From an uncultured Chloroflexus sp. (GTDB taxonomy: Bacteria; Chloroflexota; Chloroflexia; Chloroflexales; Chloroflexaceae): a stretch of DNA of 53,647 nucleotides. The stretch covers positions 1 through 53,647 of the forward strand of contig NZ_CALFBQ010000083.1 of the NCBI RefSeq assembly GCF_937951745.1, given 5' to 3'. The number at the start of each line of letters is the position of its first letter. The stretch's first letter is position 1. The notes below the pieces were generated by a model that saw nothing but the letters and a program-made list of their open reading frames with translations, made no database searches and was not told the DNA's origin. The position numbers were made by a program, and so were the translations under genes. Shown piece by piece: positions 33,966 through 42,479 of the stretch.

Positions 33966-36311
33966 TCACGGCGGCGTCCCATCGCGGCGCAGCACCTCGC
34001 GCGAACGCCCGCCATCAGGCGGGCCGACGTAGCCCTGCTGTTCGAGCAGATCGATCAATTGCTGCGCTTTGGAATAGCCGATCCGCAACCGGCGCTGCAA
34101 GAGCGAGGCTGATGCACGCTGATGTTGTGAGACGAGCGCAATCGCTTGCGGCAGCAATTCGTCTTGCTCGGCGGTCGAGAGGAACTCGGCGGGGGGTTGG
34201 AAGCTCTCACCGCTGGCGGCGGGTTGAGTCTCGCTTGCGCTCGGCTTCAGCTCCTCCAGCTTCGCCTCATCGGGCGGCGCCGCCTTGCGCCAAAAATCAA
34301 CGATCCGCTCAACCTCACGATCGGCGACGTAAGTACCCTGAATCCGCACCAGCTTCGCCGAGTCAGCCGCCATGTAGAGCATATCGCCACGGCCAAGCAG
34401 ATGTTCAGCGCCGGGAACGTCGAGAATGACCCGGCTGTCGACTTGCGAGGTCACAGCAAAGGCGATGCGCGAAGGGAAGTTTGCCTTGATCAGGCCGGTA
34501 ATCACATCAACCGACGGGCGCTGAGTGGCGATAATCAGATGAATGCCAGTGGCGCGGGCCATCTGCGCCAAACGGCAGACATACGTCTCAACTTCATCGG
34601 GAGCCATCATCATCAAATCAGCCAACTCATCGATCACGATCACAATGTAGGGCATTGGCTCAAGATCGGCCTGTTTGCGCATCAATTGGCGATAGCTATC
34701 AATGTTCCGGCATGCATGCTTGGCAAACACCTTATAGCGGCGTTCCATCTCGCGGGTCACCCACCTGAGCGTTGGTACCACCCGCTCCACCTCAGTGACG
34801 ACCGGCGACAGCAGGTGCGGAATGCGATTGTAGACAATCATCTCGACCATCTTGGGGTCGATCAAGATTAGTTTCAGCTCGTCAGGCGTATGTTTCAGCA
34901 ATAGGCCGCACAAGAACGCATTAATCGCCACCGACTTGCCCGAACCGGTGGCGCCGGCTACCAACAGGTGCGGCATCTTGGTCAAATCGGCAATCACCGG
35001 CGTGCCACTGACATCCTTACCCAGCGGCAACTTAAGCCGACCGCGGTGCAACTCATACTCCTCGCTATCGAGCACCTCGCGCAGCGAAACCGTCGAGATC
35101 GCACTGTTGGGAATCTCGATACCGACGACATTCTTACCCGGAATGGGGGCCTCGATCCGGATCGACGGTGCCGCCAGTGCGAGCGCCAGATCGCGTTCGA
35201 GCGTGGTAATCTTAGCCACCTTCACCCCAACCGCCGGCTGCAGCTCAAACTGGGTCACGGCCGGGCCGGTATTGACGCCCACCACCCGCGCTTCTACTTT
35301 AAAGCTAGCCAATGTCTCCTCGATCACGCGCGCTTTGAGACGACGTTCTTCGTCGGTAATGCCGCCTTCACTCGAACGCTCGAGTAGTAGATCAAGCGAC
35401 GGTAACGGCCACGCCCGCCGCACCGGCGAAATCTCGAAGCCGTCAAGCGCCTCTTGCACCACCTCTTGCACCGGTTCCGGCTTGGCTGGCGATGTCCTCA
35501 CCGCTGGCGCGCTGGCCGGTTTCGCCGGTTCGGCAGGGGGCAGTAACTCCGGAGTAGGGAGCTTAAACAGGCTCGCCCGCGTCGGACGGGCGGCAATCGG
35601 CGTCGGCACAATATCATCGGCCTCGCCTTGGGGCGGTAGCGTAAAGATTAAATCGGCCAGCGAACGGCGCGGCATGTTGACAGGGGCAGCCGGACGGCGC
35701 GGCGCGCTCCAGAGCATGTGCCAAAAGGCAGCGGTGCGCTCGACCATCCCCAACACCAGTTCGCGCACGGTCAAATTAAAGGTCAGTAGCAAACCGGCCA
35801 ACCCCAACGCCAAAATCACCACTACCGCCGCGATCCGGCCAATGGCAAACTGCAACGCCTCGAGCAGCCAATACCCAATCAAGCCGCCGCCCTCATTAAA
35901 GCGATCGGCGATCAGAATATCATGCACCGGCACTTCGAGCAGACCAAGCATTGCTAACAGCACCAGTATGGTGCCCAACACATTGGCCCCGCTCAGGCTA
36001 GCATCACTCATCCGCTCTTGCCAGAGGATGGCGATCCCGATTAAAAAGAGGGTGAGCGGCACAAAGAAAACTCCGGCGCCGAACAACGAGCGCACACCGT
36101 TGAGGTACAGGCTGCCCACCCCGCCGGCTTCACCGGTGAACACAAAAATAATTGTAACGACAGCGATCAGGATCAGACCCAGCGCAAACAGCTCACGCTG
36201 ATGTTCGGGGCGCAACGAGATGGCCCAGCTCGCCCTCGCACCGCTCTTGCGGCTGCGGCTGCCTGTAGCGCGCCGCTTGCCGGTTGATTTGTTGCCGCTG
36301 CGTGAAGCCAT
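33966..36311 (-). CDS. ftsK: DNA translocase FtsK/SpoIIIE
   Basis: A 781-residue septal DNA pump that moves chromosome ends during division. A basic N-terminal tail is followed by about four or five membrane helices (about 35-220), a Pro/Ala linker (about 220-300), then the motor: alpha domain PVRRAWPLPSLDLL, EETLASFKVEARVVGVNTGPAVTQFELQP, Walker A VAGATGSGKSVAINAFL, Walker B YIVIVIDELADLMM and IHLIIATQRPSVDVITG. The gamma domain at the C-terminus (LVSQHQRASASLLQRRLRIGYSKAQQLIDLLEQQG) is the winged helix that reads KOPS-like sites. GAGGAG precedes the ATG closely. The transcript starts at an extended -10 and may include the small downstream gene. Confidence 0.96.
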   Translation of the reverse strand: MASRSGNKSTGKRRATGSRSRKSGARASWAISLRPEHQRELFALGLILIAVVTIIFVFTGEAGGVGSLYLNGVRSLFGAGVFFVPLTLFLIGIAILWQERMSDASLSGANVLGTILVLLAMLGLLEVPVHDILIADRFNEGGGLIGYWLLEALQFAIGRIAAVVVILALGLAGLLLTFNLTVRELVLGMVERTAAFWHMLWSAPRRPAAPVNMPRRSLADLIFTLPPQGEADDIVPTPIAARPTRASLFKLPTPELLPPAEPAKPASAPAVRTSPAKPEPVQEVVQEALDGFEISPVRRAWPLPSLDLLLERSSEGGITDEERRLKARVIEETLASFKVEARVVGVNTGPAVTQFELQPAVGVKVAKITTLERDLALALAAPSIRIEAPIPGKNVVGIEIPNSAISTVSLREVLDSEEYELHRGRLKLPLGKDVSGTPVIADLTKMPHLLVAGATGSGKSVAINAFLCGLLLKHTPDELKLILIDPKMVEMIVYNRIPHLLSPVVTEVERVVPTLRWVTREMERRYKVFAKHACRNIDSYRQLMRKQADLEPMPYIVIVIDELADLMMMAPDEVETYVCRLAQMARATGIHLIIATQRPSVDVITGLIKANFPSRIAFAVTSQVDSRVILDVPGAEHLLGRGDMLYMAADSAKLVRIQGTYVADREVERIVDFWRKAAPPDEAKLEELKPSASETQPAASGESFQPPAEFLSTAEQDELLPQAIALVSQHQRASASLLQRRLRIGYSKAQQLIDLLEQQGYVGPPDGGRSREVLRRDGTPP

Positions 36312-36349
36312 TGCTCCTCAGTTCCCCAACACCTATGATCTACCATTCG

Positions 36350-36358
36350 ATTATAGCA
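36350..36358 (-). promoter_or_regulatory. extended -10 promoter of ftsK
   Basis: On the minus strand TGC precedes TATAAT (36350-36355), about 40 nt before the ATG; no clear -35. It is divergent from the greA promoter. Confidence 0.55.
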
Positions 36359-36393
36359 TATCTGTGCGAGTATTCCATGATATGCAAACCGTC

Positions 36394-36422
36394 TTTACAA
36401 ATTGCGCGCAACCACATATAAT
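36394..36422 (+). promoter_or_regulatory. greA promoter with internal palindromes
   Basis: The -35 TTTACA (36394-36399) and -10 TATAAT (36417-36422) are 17 bp apart. A perfect palindrome TTGCGCGCAA (36402-36411) fills the spacer, and CCACA/TGTGG (36412-36427) brackets the -10. The gene start is about 130 nt downstream. Confidence 0.7.
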
Positions 36423-36555
36423 TGTGGCAAGGTATGGGGTAGGCTGCGAAAGCACTCCCAGCCACGACTGAGAGATATGCTCTCAGTTATTCTTTTTATA
36501 TTGAGATTCCCCGTCCGCCCGGCTGTGCGGAATGGGCAGTGTAGAGGCAGTAGTG

Positions 36556-37029
36556 ATGACAGACAAGCCGACGTACCTGACTCGCGAAGGTCGCGCCCGC
36601 CTTGAAGCGGAGCTTGAGTACCTAATGACTGTGGAACGCAAGCAGATCGCTGAGCGGATTGCCGCGGCCAAAGAATTGGGCGACATCTCTGAGAGCGGCG
36701 AATACGAAGACGCGAAGAAAGCGCAAGCCTTGCTCGAAGGTCGAATTCGCGAACTTAAGCACCTACTCTCGCGCGCTGAATTGATCGATGAAGATCAGGT
36801 GAGCAACGGCGAGGTGCGGGTCGGCTCGTCCGTAACCGTCCGGTTTGAAGACGACGGCTCGGAAGAGACGTGGACGATTGTCGGCAGCGCCGAAGCCAAC
36901 CCGCGCCAAGGCCGCATCTCGAACGAGTCGCCGCTCGGCGCTGCGCTGCTTGGCAAGCGCGCCCGCAATAAGGTGACGGTGCATACTCCTTCTGGCGTGA
37001 TGAAATTGACGATCCTTAAGGTGCGTTAG
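36556..37029 (+). CDS. greA: transcription elongation factor GreA
   Basis: A 157-residue GreA, which rescues backtracked RNA polymerase by stimulating transcript cleavage. The coiled-coil N-domain (about 5-80) begins YLTREGRARLEAELEYL, and its tip reads GDISESGEYEDAKKAQ, keeping the functional Asp and Glu of GD(L/I)SE. The C-domain has VRVGSSVTVRFEDDGSEETWTIVG and ISNESPLGAALLGKRARNKV. The frame is open from 36532; I choose the ATG at 36556, with AGAGG upstream. It has a strong promoter and a strong terminator, so it is probably a single-gene unit. Confidence 0.96.
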   Translation: MTDKPTYLTREGRARLEAELEYLMTVERKQIAERIAAAKELGDISESGEYEDAKKAQALLEGRIRELKHLLSRAELIDEDQVSNGEVRVGSSVTVRFEDDGSEETWTIVGSAEANPRQGRISNESPLGAALLGKRARNKVTVHTPSGVMKLTILKVR

Positions 37030-37050
37030 CAGCCATTGTACGCCGGCTGG

Positions 37051-37084
37051 GCACGGGCGAGGCATGCCTCGCCCGTGCTGTTTT
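37051..37084 (+). terminator. intrinsic terminator of greA
   Basis: A perfect 28-bp palindrome (37051-37078; arms GCACGGGCGAGGC and complement around AT) starts 21 nt after the greA stop and is followed by TGTTTT. This is the best intrinsic terminator in the window. Confidence 0.85.
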
Positions 37085-37088
37085 CCGG

Positions 37089-37094
37089 TATAAT
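37089..37094 (+). promoter_or_regulatory. -10 box upstream of lysS
   Basis: TATAAT lies just after the greA terminator and about 60 nt before the lysS ATG. No convincing -35 is visible. Confidence 0.5.
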
Positions 37095-37154
37095 GGGGAG
37101 AGGAGCGCCGGTGCTGGCGGAATGCGCCGGTAAAATGGTATCGATTCTTTCAGT

Positions 37155-38627
37155 ATGGAATTAAACGACTTACAAGCCCAACGCGCCGCCAAGCTTGAAC
37201 AGTTGCGCGCCGCCGGAATTGATCCCTTTCCGCCCCGCTGCTACCGCAGCCATACCATTGGCGCTGCATTGGCTGCGTTTGATGAATTGGCCGCTGCCGA
37301 AACGGTGATTACTCTCGCCGGGCGCATCATCGGCGCGCGACGAGTCATGGGAAAGATCGCTTTTGCCCATATTGAAGATGGGAGTGGCGAAATCCAACTC
37401 TGGCTCAGCCGGGCTGACATCGGCGATGAGTGGTTCGAGCGGTTTCGCGATCAGCTCGACACGTTTGATATTATCCAAGCGACTGGCACGCTCCGCCGCA
37501 CGAAAACCGGCGAGCGATCGCTGTTTGTGCGTGAGTTGGCGGTTCTGGCAAAGACGATTAACCCGCCACCGGAAAAGTGGGCCGGTCTGCAAGATGTGGA
37601 AGAGCGCCATCGTCAACGCTACCTTGACCTGATTGTGAATCGTGAGCGGCGCGATATTTTTCGCGCCCGCGCCTGCATAATCAGTACGATGCGCCGTGTG
37701 CTTGACGAACGCGGCTTTCTTGAAGTAGAGACGCCGGTCTTGCAGCCGCTCTATGGCGGCGCTGCCGCGCGTCCGTTTGTTACCTATCACAATGCGCTCG
37801 GCCAGAATCTCTATCTGCGCATCGCGACTGAGCTCTATCTCAAGCGGTTGATTGTCGGCGGCTTCCCCGGCGTCTACGAGATCGGCAAAAACTTCCGCAA
37901 CGAGGGGGTTGATCGCTCGCACAACCCCGAGTTTACGATGATGGAGTGCTATCAGGCGTATGCCGATTATCACGCTATGATGGCGCTGGTCGAAGAGATG
38001 CTGGATGAGATTTGCTATGCGGTGCATGGTACGACCACGATCACCTATCAGGGCCGCGAGCTTGAGTTTCGCCCGCCGTGGCCACGCCTTGCAATGGCTG
38101 ATGCGATCGCCGAACGCACCGGGATCGATATTACTCAGCATCCGGATCTGGCCTCGCTGCACGCGGCAATCGCTGATCGCGGCTTGCGCGTGGATCGCAA
38201 GGCATCGTGGGCTAAGCAGGTTGATGAACTCTTCTCTGAATTCGTTCAACCCCATCTCTTCCAACCCACGTTTATCATTGACTATCCGGTGGCGATGTCA
38301 CCGCTGGCCAAGCGCATTCCCGGCCGGCCCGATTTCACCGAACGGTTTGAAGCCTTTATCGCCGGGATGGAGATCGGCAACGCCTTCACCGAGCTGAACG
38401 ATCCGTTTGATCAGGAAGAACGCTTCCGCGAGCAGTTGCGCGCTTTCGCCGCCGGCGATGAAGAGGCGCACCAGATGGACGAAGACTTTATCAATGCGCT
38501 GCGCTATGGCATGCCCCCCACCGGCGGCCTTGGCATCGGGATTGACCGGCTGGTGATGGTGCTGACTGACCAGCCGACGATTCGTGAAGTGATCCTTTTC
38601 CCGCATTTGCGGGAACGATCCGATTGA
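37155..38627 (+). CDS. lysS: lysyl-tRNA synthetase, class II
   Basis: A 490-residue class II LysRS. The OB-fold anticodon domain (about 50-140) has [30 protein letters not shown]. Motif 1 lies around [21 protein letters not shown], motif 2 is [29 protein letters not shown] and motif 3 is [13 protein letters not shown]. The segment [20 protein letters not shown] is standard. All catalytic motifs are intact. The start ATG fits the family; no strong ribosome site is seen. It is followed by a small AbrB-like gene after 41 nt. Confidence 0.97.
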   Translation: MELNDLQAQRAAKLEQLRAAGIDPFPPRCYRSHTIGAALAAFDELAAAETVITLAGRIIGARRVMGKIAFAHIEDGSGEIQLWLSRADIGDEWFERFRDQLDTFDIIQATGTLRRTKTGERSLFVRELAVLAKTINPPPEKWAGLQDVEERHRQRYLDLIVNRERRDIFRARACIISTMRRVLDERGFLEVETPVLQPLYGGAAARPFVTYHNALGQNLYLRIATELYLKRLIVGGFPGVYEIGKNFRNEGVDRSHNPEFTMMECYQAYADYHAMMALVEEMLDEICYAVHGTTTITYQGRELEFRPPWPRLAMADAIAERTGIDITQHPDLASLHAAIADRGLRVDRKASWAKQVDELFSEFVQPHLFQPTFIIDYPVAMSPLAKRIPGRPDFTERFEAFIAGMEIGNAFTELNDPFDQEERFREQLRAFAAGDEEAHQMDEDFINALRYGMPPTGGLGIGIDRLVMVLTDQPTIREVILFPHLRERSD

Positions 38628-38668
38628 GTGAGCGGTGCTGGCAAACCGTAACCGGAAAGGAGGCGCGT

Positions 38669-38884
38669 ATGCCCCGCTCGTTTACGGTCGAGCGTGAGAG
38701 TTTGCCGGCGGTAGTGCAACGCTGGATCGAGGCGATTGGCCTCGGCGAAGAAGAGGTGATCGAATTGGTCTTTACCGAACGCGAGTTGCTGATCCGCCGG
38801 CCTATGAGTCCACATTTGCGCGCTTGGGCCGAGGCGGTGTGCGATCAGTACGATCGGGCCTTCCGGCAGATTGTCGGTATCTGA
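38669..38884 (+). CDS. small AbrB/MazE-like protein, possible antitoxin
   Basis: A 71-residue protein resembling SpoVT-AbrB-type antitoxin N-domains: WIEAIGLGEEEVIELVFTERELLIRRP has the W...LGL..GD.VEL....LLIR pattern. The C-terminal part is an amphipathic helix (LRAWAEAVCDQYDRAFRQIV). AAAGGAGG lies 6 nt before the ATG; the frame is open to 38624 but that region is not needed. It precedes a Doc-like gene by 90 bp, a usual antitoxin-toxin order. The match is to a short motif, so the call is moderate. Confidence 0.65.
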   Translation: MPRSFTVERESLPAVVQRWIEAIGLGEEEVIELVFTERELLIRRPMSPHLRAWAEAVCDQYDRAFRQIVGI

Positions 38885-38974
38885 GGGTGTAGCGATTGAT
38901 GCGGCAGAACGGCATCATTGCGCCGGGCCAGTTTGGATCGGCGCTAGCCGCGTCAATCAGCGCAGGACGATGGG

Positions 38975-39415
38975 ATGAGCGCTATGTTGGACGAAGAAGC
39001 GACCCCGATCGTCTATCTTACTCAAGACGATGTGCTCGATTTACATACCTTTGTGATCGAGCGATATGGCGGTTTGCTCGGTATCAAAAGCCAAGATCGG
39101 TTGCAGATGGTGTTGCATGCGCCGCGTCAGATCCTCTTTGGGGCGGAACTCTACCCCGATCTGTGCAGTAAGGCCGCAGTGCTCACCTTTATGCTTGTGA
39201 AGCACCATCCGTTCAATTCGGCCAATGAAGCGACAGCCTTTGTCAGTTTGTTGCGCTTCCTCGCCCTGAATGGCGCGAGTTTGCGGCCCGAAGTCGGGCC
39301 TGATGAGATTGGCTGGGTGTTCCACGCGTTGAGTCACGGTGATATGGATCGGGAAGAGCTTGAGCGCTGGCTGCGCGAGAATGTGGAATGTTGCCATGAC
39401 GCGGGTGCTGATTAA
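38975..39415 (+). CDS. Doc-like (Fic-fold) protein with degenerate active motif
   Basis: A 146-residue protein with the Doc-family layout: YLTQDDVLDLHTFVIERYGGLLGIKSQDRLQMVL, ELYPDLCSKAAVLTFMLVKHHPF and LLRFLALNGASLRP. Doc toxins phosphorylate EF-Tu using a HxFxxANKR motif. Here the motif reads HPFNSANEAT (His78 to Thr87): His, Phe, Ala and Asn remain, but the Asp is Ser82, the Lys is Glu85 and the Arg is Ala86. Catalysis is therefore doubtful. The AbrB-like gene upstream would be its antitoxin. Start is ATG 38975; an in-frame ATG at 38984 is possible. It overlaps the SDR gene by 20 nt. Confidence 0.82.
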   Translation: MSAMLDEEATPIVYLTQDDVLDLHTFVIERYGGLLGIKSQDRLQMVLHAPRQILFGAELYPDLCSKAAVLTFMLVKHHPFNSANEATAFVSLLRFLALNGASLRPEVGPDEIGWVFHALSHGDMDREELERWLRENVECCHDAGAD

Positions 39416-40364
39416 TGGCTCGACTGGAATGTTATGCGTGCGGGCAGCGCAATTGCTGAGCCAGCAGCATGAGGTGATTGTGCTGGGCCGACGACCGCCC
39501 GAAGGGCCTATCGGGCACGCCGATTGGCTTGTGGCCCGCCTTGATCGCAAGCAGATGCTCGAATTGCTGCGCACTGAGCACATTGAGACCGTGATCCATC
39601 TTGATCTGCTCGGTTTTGATGGGCCATTGCCCGATCACGAGACGACCGTGCAGCAGAATGTGATCGGGACAATGGAGCTGCTTGGCGCTTGCCGGGCAGG
39701 AGGGGTGCGCCATGTTATTGTGCGCAGCCACGGCTGGATCTATGGCGCTAGCCCGCTCAATCCGCTCTTGATCACCGAAGAACGCCCCATCAAGACGATC
39801 CATAGCCGTGGTCTGTTGCGCACCCTCGGCGAAGTCGAGCAAGTCGTGGCCGATTTTGCCGCGCGCCATCCTCAGATAACGGTGACAGTGTTACGCTATG
39901 CGCCGTTGCTAAGCCAAGATGGCCCAGTGATGAAGTATCTGCGCTCGCCATCACCCCAGTTGCTGTTTGGCTTCGATCCCATGATCCAGTTGCTGCACGT
40001 CGATGATGCCGCTTACGCCATGGTCGCCGCTGTGAACCAACCGGTCGGGGGGGCGTTTAATCTCGCGCCTGAACAGCCAATGCCGCTGAGCCAAGTGATC
40101 CGGCGGTTAGGGAAGCAACCAACAGCGACCATAGGACCGCTGTTCGATAATCAACCGCCGCCGGGCTGGCCATTTGAGGTTGACTACTTGCGCTACCACT
40201 GCACTATCGATCCGCAACGCGCTTGCCGTCAGTTGGGATGGGCGGCGAAGTATGATATGGTAACCGCGCTTGACACCCTCAAGCCGCTGTCACCGGAAGA
40301 AGAATACGCCGCAGCTTCGCGCGCGTTGAACGAGTTTCTCAACCGCAGGAGACGGGTAGAATGA
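39396..40364 (+). CDS. NAD-dependent epimerase/dehydratase-like (extended SDR) protein
   Basis: A 322-residue Rossmann-fold protein of the extended SDR class. It begins TRVLINGSTGMLCVRAAQLL, where the usual GxTGxxG has its last Gly replaced by Cys. It keeps an Asp-bearing strand VIHLDLLGF and NVIGTMELLGACRAGGVRHVIVRS. The YxxxK catalytic pair expected near GASPLNPLLITEERPIKTIHSRGLLRTLGEVE is not visible, so dehydrogenase activity is doubtful. The ATG at 39396 lies inside the end of the Doc-like gene, and its stop overlaps the acyltransferase ATG as ATGA, so the last two genes are coupled. It may sense or bind NAD(P). Confidence 0.78.
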   Translation: MTRVLINGSTGMLCVRAAQLLSQQHEVIVLGRRPPEGPIGHADWLVARLDRKQMLELLRTEHIETVIHLDLLGFDGPLPDHETTVQQNVIGTMELLGACRAGGVRHVIVRSHGWIYGASPLNPLLITEERPIKTIHSRGLLRTLGEVEQVVADFAARHPQITVTVLRYAPLLSQDGPVMKYLRSPSPQLLFGFDPMIQLLHVDDAAYAMVAAVNQPVGGAFNLAPEQPMPLSQVIRRLGKQPTATIGPLFDNQPPPGWPFEVDYLRYHCTIDPQRACRQLGWAAKYDMVTALDTLKPLSPEEEYAAASRALNEFLNRRRRVE

Positions 40365-41683
40365 ACGACGAGCCGGTTACTCCGCCAACCAGCGATCCGG
40401 GAGAGCCACGCCGTCCCCGCCGGGGCCGCGCGCGATCGGTGGCGGTTGAGATGGAAATCGAGACACCGCCACCCACCGGCACTCCGCCTGAGCACGCAGC
40501 GTCCACCGATCCGGTCGAAACGCCACCCATCAGCGCTCCGCATGAGCATGCAACTCCCGCCGATCCGGTTGATCCGGCACCAACGGCGATCGGATGGGAT
40601 GAGTCGACCTCCTCACGCCGTTCGGCTGAACAGTTATTTGAGGTCGAGATTGATATTCGCCAGCAGAGCGAACAGCAATCCGGCTCGCAAGCCGCCCTTG
40701 GCAATTTCGCCGCCGGCGTGGTACGGTTGATTGGCGAGAATCTCCAGCGCATGACCAATGAACAGGTCGAGCGGGTCAATAGTCTGTTACAGGGGGTTGA
40801 CCTGCGCGATTACCTCGATCCCGATTTTTGGAAGGGGATCGGGATGGTGCTGCGGTATCAGATTGACGAACAGATCAACTTTATTCAGCGCCGGCAGCGG
40901 GGCGAGTACACAACCGATCCCTTCGGCATGGATCGCGAGATTATCGAGATCGCTCGGCCATTTCTCTCGTTTATGTACCATACGTGGTGGCGGGTACAGG
41001 CCAGCGGGCTGGAGCATGTGCCGGCTGCAGGTCGGGCGTTGTTGGTCGCTAACCACAGCGGCGTATTGCCGTGGGATGGAGCGATGATCGCGACCGCTGT
41101 CGTTTATGACCATCCAGCCCAAAACGAGCGAATTGTGCGCTCGCTCCACCTGCACTGGTTCACGACCCTGCCAGTGATTGCGCCAACGCTCGCCGCATTA
41201 GGTCAAGTACCCGGCATTCCAGAAAATGCCATTCGCCTACTCGAGCACGATGAGCTGGTATGTGTCTTTCCCGAAGGGTTAAAGGGGGTAGGTAAGCTCT
41301 TCAAAGATCGCTACAAGCTGGCCCGCTTTGGCCGCGGCGGCTTTGTGCAAGCCGCGCTCCGCACCCAAGCGCCGATTGTGCCGGTCGCCGTAGTCGGCGC
41401 AGAAGAGATCTATCCGATGTTTGCCAATGCCGAAGGGATCGCCAAACTGCTCGGTTTCCCCTACTTTCCGCTCACCCCATTCTTTCCGTGGTTCGGCTTG
41501 CTGGGCGTCATTCCGCTGCCAACGCGCTGGTCGATTACCTTCTGCCCGCCGATCGATACAACCAGCTACGGCCCCGATGCTGCCAATGATCCGATCACAG
41601 TGCTGGAACTGTCGGAACAGGTGCGCGAGACGATTCAAAATACTATCAATCAGAAATTAGCCGAGCGGACGTCGGTGTTCTAA
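40361..41683 (+). CDS. PlsC-like lysophospholipid acyltransferase with disordered N-terminus
   Basis: A 440-residue protein. Residues 1-90 are Pro/Glu/Arg-rich and likely disordered, with a loose internal repeat (PPEHAASTDPVETPP / PHEHATPADPVDPAP). A helical region follows (about 100-185), then the acyltransferase domain: block I NHSGVLPWDG, block III FPEGLKGVGK and PIVPVAVVGAEEIYP. The His to Asp spacing (HSGVLPWD) is longer than the HX4D of PlsC but typical for this bacterial subgroup. It probably acylates a lipid intermediate at the membrane. It is coupled to the SDR gene by an ATGA overlap. Confidence 0.88.
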   Translation: MNDEPVTPPTSDPGEPRRPRRGRARSVAVEMEIETPPPTGTPPEHAASTDPVETPPISAPHEHATPADPVDPAPTAIGWDESTSSRRSAEQLFEVEIDIRQQSEQQSGSQAALGNFAAGVVRLIGENLQRMTNEQVERVNSLLQGVDLRDYLDPDFWKGIGMVLRYQIDEQINFIQRRQRGEYTTDPFGMDREIIEIARPFLSFMYHTWWRVQASGLEHVPAAGRALLVANHSGVLPWDGAMIATAVVYDHPAQNERIVRSLHLHWFTTLPVIAPTLAALGQVPGIPENAIRLLEHDELVCVFPEGLKGVGKLFKDRYKLARFGRGGFVQAALRTQAPIVPVAVVGAEEIYPMFANAEGIAKLLGFPYFPLTPFFPWFGLLGVIPLPTRWSITFCPPIDTTSYGPDAANDPITVLELSEQVRETIQNTINQKLAERTSVF

Positions 41684-41741
41684 TGCGGTTTGACGAGGCA
41701 GCGGCGCCCGGTATGGATGCCACCCATATTTGCAAGCCGAT

Positions 41742-42479
41742 TTACGCTTCTGGTTCACCCGGCTGAATGTTTTGCGGCGTCTCGATCCAGCCGCGGCGCA
41801 GGGCGAAGATCACCGCCTGCGTGCGGTCATTGAGCGACAATTTGCGCAAAATCGACGAAATATGATTCTTGACCGTCTGGGTGCTAATGCCTAATTCATC
41901 GGCAATCGCCTTGTTGCTGCTGCCGGCAGCAATGCGCTCCAGCACCTCGATCTCGCGTTCGCTTAGCGGCGTAAAAATTTGCAAGCCAAGATCTTCGGCA
42001 ACCATCTGCACTTCGGGCAGACTGCGAAACTGCGAGAGGATCCGGCTAGCGACACGCGGCTCTTCGGTTAAGACATCATTAATCACATACTCGCCGCGCG
42101 CCACACGCCGCAGGATATCGGCCAAAGCGGCCGGCTTGATATCTTTCGAGCGGTAAGCGGCAGCGCCGGCGCGCAAAGCGTTAAACGCCGCTTCATCGCT
42201 CTCGTGCATGCTCAGCATCACGACGGCAATACTAGCGTACTGACGGCGCACCTGCCGGGTCAATTCCAAACCGCTCATGCCCGGCAGATTGAGATCGACC
42301 AGCATTACATTTGGTTCGAGATTGGGGTCAACTTGCGCCAGCCAGCGCAACGCCTCTTCACCATTACCCGCTTCACCTACAATCTGGATGCCCGGTTCGT
42401 GGGATAACGCCCAGCGCACCCCCTGTCGGAACAGCGGATGGTCATCCACGATCAACAATTTTACGGTTGGGTTGGCCAT
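41742..42479 (-). CDS. NarL/LuxR-family response regulator
   Basis: A 245-residue two-component regulator. The receiver domain has VDDHPLFRQGVRWAL, the phospho-acceptor Asp62 in VMLVDLNLPGMSG, Ser in VVMLSMHESD and Lys in YRSKDIKP. The C-terminal LuxR helix-turn-helix reads LSEREIEVLERIAAGSSNKAIADELGISTQTVKNHISSILRKL. The linker between them is longer than usual. The ATG at 42479 with AAAGGAAC upstream lies inside the end of maf (19-nt overlap), so translation is probably coupled. No histidine kinase gene is nearby. Confidence 0.93.
   Translation of the reverse strand: MANPTVKLLIVDDHPLFRQGVRWALSHEPGIQIVGEAGNGEEALRWLAQVDPNLEPNVMLVDLNLPGMSGLELTRQVRRQYASIAVVMLSMHESDEAAFNALRAGAAAYRSKDIKPAALADILRRVARGEYVINDVLTEEPRVASRILSQFRSLPEVQMVAEDLGLQIFTPLSEREIEVLERIAAGSSNKAIADELGISTQTVKNHISSILRKLSLNDRTQAVIFALRRGWIETPQNIQPGEPEA

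Noticed and set aside
34852-36201. Long open frame antisense to ftsK, 449 codons
   Set aside because: Composition is low-complexity Ser/Thr/Ala-rich with no family signal or ribosome site; it mirrors codon bias of ftsK. Similar antisense frames at 51561-52793, 37170-38264 and 16848-17789 are rejected on the same grounds.
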